Below are positions 61,828-64,000 of a DNA stretch of 64,000 nt, piece by piece. A program made the translations under genes and the position numbers. Position 1 is the first letter of the stretch, and each line of letters begins with the position of its first letter. The stretch covers positions 250,323,199-250,387,198 of the forward strand of contig JARYHS010009186.1 of assembly GCA_031002005.1 (NCBI GenBank). The letters are read 5' to 3'. The notes below the pieces were generated by a model that worked only from the letters and a program-made list of their open reading frames with translations, had not been told where the DNA came from and did no database searches. The stretch comes from Vandiemenella viatica (taxonomy: Eukaryota; Arthropoda; Insecta; Orthoptera; Morabidae).

Positions 61828-62620
61828 TTTCGGGTTATGCCGCGTTGTTTATTTCATAAACTGATCTTTCGGCTGGTATCCTACAGCCTTCGTCAGAGAT
61901 ACTGTTTATATTGACATATCAACGAGTGCCAAGCATCGCGGAGTAAAATGCCGCATCTTCGTTGATGTTGCTGGTATTATTATTTCTGCTGCCTCTTTCA
62001 CACGTCGGGGCTACCACTGGTGTTCTCTCCACAGCAGCCTCGTGTCTTCAAATCTTATTTCGTGCGCTGTGTTAACGGCATGGCGAACTACGGCGGATTT
62101 GTTCCTGTTGTTATATTTACAGTGGCGGATATGTTCCTTAAGTCTCTCCGTGCCGACCCCGGCAGCGTAGGGGATAGCGTGCTAGCCTCGCGTTGCAGGG
62201 GTCGCCGGTTCGAGTCCGGCCTCGGGCATGGGTGGTTTTAATTAAGTGTTGTGTTTGTCTTGTGTCGTCTATACCGCGGAGAATCTATAATACATTGAGT
62301 GATCCAATACATACTTGCAAACTACAAAATTACATAGTGCTGGCAGTATGGCCTCGTAGCCAAATGCCAATTAAAAAAAAAAGTCTCTCCGCCACAGTGC
62401 GACCTGTCTCGTCGATGTAAACACTGCCACAGATGCAGGGGATTTCATAAACACCGTAAGCTGGTGTGGGTGTAATATGTCTTTTACCCTTGTTAATGTC
62501 TGTCCAACTTCGCAGAAGACCGCGGAAGTCTTAGGAATCAAGTGCTACAGTGTTTGGAATGGAATTCACTGTTGCCACATCGAAGATCGTAGAGTTTGTG
62601 TTTCCATTACAGATTTTAAA
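61828..62620 (-). pseudogene. Penelope-like GIY-YIG endonuclease fragment, split by a SINE
   Basis: With the SINE at 62151-62381 removed, the minus strand reads VYEIPCICGSVYIDETGRTV followed by AERLKEHIRHCKYN, then NKSAVVRHAVNTAHEIRFED. This is the GIY-YIG core with its Cys pair and the conserved R-KEH-RH block of Penelope-like elements. The usual G in VYIGxTGR is D here, a damaging change. The text upstream (62400-62600) is frameshifted. The RT is not visible. It is a different family from 25209-26300. Confidence 0.8.
62151..62381 (+). mobile_element. SINE family B inside a Penelope-like relic, with TSD
   Basis: Head CCCCGGCAGCGTAGGGGATAG and B box CCGGTTCGAGTCCGG, then GGGCATGGGTGGTTTTAATT, AAGTGTTGTGTTTGTC and A10. 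Perfect TSD AGTCTCTCCG at 62141-62150 and 62382-62391. Confidence 0.93.
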
Positions 62621-62624
62621 GTTC

Positions 62625-62765
62625 TAATTTATTTTTATTAAGGCTTTACACTACGTCGACGTCGAGGTAAATACAGGTGGGACAGGACAGGGGGCAAGGA
62701 ACGGCAAGGAATTTGGTCATGGAATTGTCAAGGAATCATCCCAGCATTCACCTTCCCAGCGTTAG
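62625..62765 (-). mobile_element. SINE family A, tail half
   Basis: Plus strand shows GGCTTTACACTACGTCGACG, GGGGCAAGGAACGGCAAGG and ATCATCCCAGCATTCACC, a worn minus-strand tail without head. Confidence 0.7.
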
Positions 62766-62875
62766 TAGAAGAGGAAAGGAATATCAGCTAGAATGGTCAG
62801 AAGTAAAGGAAGACGCTAATAAATAAATAGAAAGTAGAAAGCTAAAATTGATTTACAATTTGAGGAATGGTTGAG

Positions 62876-63110
62876 TATTGAGCGTATTGGGTGAACGGTG
62901 ACGCTCTGGTCTTGCATGCGGGAGGACGCGGGTTCGAATCCCCGTCCGGCTATCCCGAAATCATTCCATGTGATTACGGGAATGATTTCTTCAAATGCCA
63001 TATCCAGATCCCTTCCCCTTCGTTGCCCTCAATACTCTCACGTCTCTAATGACCTTGTCATCAACTAGGAATAAAGCCAGAACCAAAAATATAATAACAA
63101 TAATAAAAAG
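62876..63110 (+). mobile_element. SINE family A, full length, worn
   Basis: Head with TTGGGTGAACGGTGACGCTC and a perfect B box CGGGTTCGAATCCCCG; body shortened (TATCCCGAAATCATTCC) and tail CTCACGTCTCTAATGACC. Confidence 0.8.
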
Positions 63111-63744
63111 CAGTATGCTGGCATAACTCTAGGCTCCATGGCTCCTAACAGTGTTACCAAACCTTCACCTGCCTGCAACATGAAAGACGTGAAAATATAC
63201 AAAGGTTGCAGACATATTAAAAAACGAAGGATAAAGAGGAGGTAACCTTATTACCTCGGACGTAGTTTAACAACGCGTCGACCATCTATAGTTGAAGCTG
63301 CCACGAATTTTTCAGACCAGTCGTATACTGTTTCCTTCATTCCGTATGTTATTTTTACAGTTGTGGGTTTTTATCATCAGTCGACGCTGAGCTGCACTTG
63401 ATGACCTGGTTGAAATTCACTTTGATAGCGTGAATCCAGTGCTTTACTTGTGGTCCTGTCTTTCGTTATTATTGACGATTGACAGGATGATCAATGAATT
63501 TGGTTACTCGCTCACATTGCTGAGAGGAATGGAGTTCTGTGTGCAGACTAGAGGTGAAGGAAGGAACAATGCCGTGGAGGATACTTCATGGGAAGTGAGG
63601 GGAACACGGAGAATCTTAAGTGCAAAACAGACTAAGAAAACGTGAATAATATTATAAATATTTCATGTCGCAAAATGGTGATATATTACAAATGCAGACA
63701 CTATTTAAAAACACATAAATTGATTGCATATGATTTATGTACAC
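63111..63744. other. Non-coding, nothing recognised
   Basis: The 71-codon frame at 63430-63645 has no motif. No repeat recognised. Confidence 0.45.
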
Positions 63745-64000
63745 TATTTGCAGCATTTGACAATAAACTCAACTGGGCATGACACATTGCCCAGGTGGTA
63801 GAAAAAAAAGGTTAAGAAATCCTTCATTTCTGGAGACGGTGATGAGAAGATGTTCTAGAGAAGTGAGAGAATTGGTTACAAAACTTTGATCAGATAATTA
63901 GTTGAATATGGTGGTGTAGTTTAGACTCACGTTTTGGTTTTCAAATACAGATTTTTGAAGGTGTGAAAAGGAGAGCAGTCAAATTTCCTTGCAGAAATCA
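63745..64000 (+). pseudogene. LINE family X remnant, cut by window end
   Basis: FDNKLNWA-like text near 63757-63785 corresponds to the YLGI-FDNKLRW region; the later text (63830-64000) corresponds to RGCSREVRELVTKTLIRPLVEYGGVVW and to KRRAVKFPCRN (RRAARFV). Frame broken at 63890. The remaining C terminus lies beyond the window. Confidence 0.65.

Noticed and set aside
9984..62000. Hammerhead ribozyme cores suggested by CTGATGA matches (for example 9989, 21268, 21964, 48414)
   Set aside because: None is followed by a GAAA and the flanking stems that a hammerhead needs.
22918..63110. Many tRNA-like A and B boxes that could be taken for tRNA genes
   Set aside because: Each head is followed by a shared SINE body and A-rich tail, several have TSDs, and the stems do not close into a cloverleaf. 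They are SINEs.

Overview
This window looks like transposon-dense intergenic DNA from a large arthropod genome. No intact host protein-coding gene could be supported. The mix of elements fits an insect with a repeat-rich genome: tRNA-headed SINEs, CR1-, Jockey-, I- and RTE-like LINEs, Penelope-like elements, hAT elements and Helitrons. A polyneopteran (orthopteran or stick insect) is my guess, but species assignment is inference only. There are no bacterial operons, rRNA genes or CRISPR arrays.

Layout. 1-9 kb: a decayed Helitron helicase on the minus strand, dispersed repeats, SINE pieces, a decayed LINE (family X) and a non-autonomous Helitron with CTAG-T 3' end. 9-16 kb: more family X LINE debris, a 21-base G tract and SINE fragments. 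16.4-18.1 kb: two hAT elements side by side, each with target-site duplications (TSDs); one has arrays of ATCGAT and the other a remnant of a ZBED/SCAND3-type hAT transposase. 18-25 kb: mostly anonymous AT-rich DNA, two SINEs and an RTE-like LINE relic. 25.2-26.7 kb: a Penelope-like element (RT plus GIY-YIG endonuclease) next to a GC-rich block. 27.4-32.5 kb: a very large inverted repeat (arms about 1.69 kb, loop 598 bp) that carries a decayed gene with PIN-like residues and a cysteine-rich end; a CR1-like LINE has inserted into one arm and split that gene. 32.6-41.9 kb: Helitron ends, SINEs, LINEs, and an isolated CpG-rich block at 35.4-35.8 kb that is the best candidate for host regulatory DNA.

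42.5-47.5 kb holds the most intact element: a full-length Jockey-type retrotransposon with a 17-bp tandem repeat in its 5' leader, ORF1 (gag with zinc knuckles) and ORF2 (endonuclease plus RT), flanked by an 11-bp TSD and inserted into a copy of an older repeat. 47.7-49.4 kb is a hAT element containing a second hAT element. 49.4-52 kb is a Jockey-type LINE split by a probable solo LTR. 52-64 kb is a dense field of SINEs (many with clear TSDs), a short-TIR and a 118-bp-TIR MITE, another Penelope GIY-YIG fragment interrupted by a SINE, and a family X LINE running off the end of the window.

The insertions can be ordered in time from nesting: SINEs and the long-TIR MITE sit inside other repeats and have perfect TSDs or TIRs, so they are among the youngest; most LINE X copies are old and frameshifted. 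LINE, SINE and repeat family letters (A-D, R-Z) are my own labels for groups recognised inside this window.
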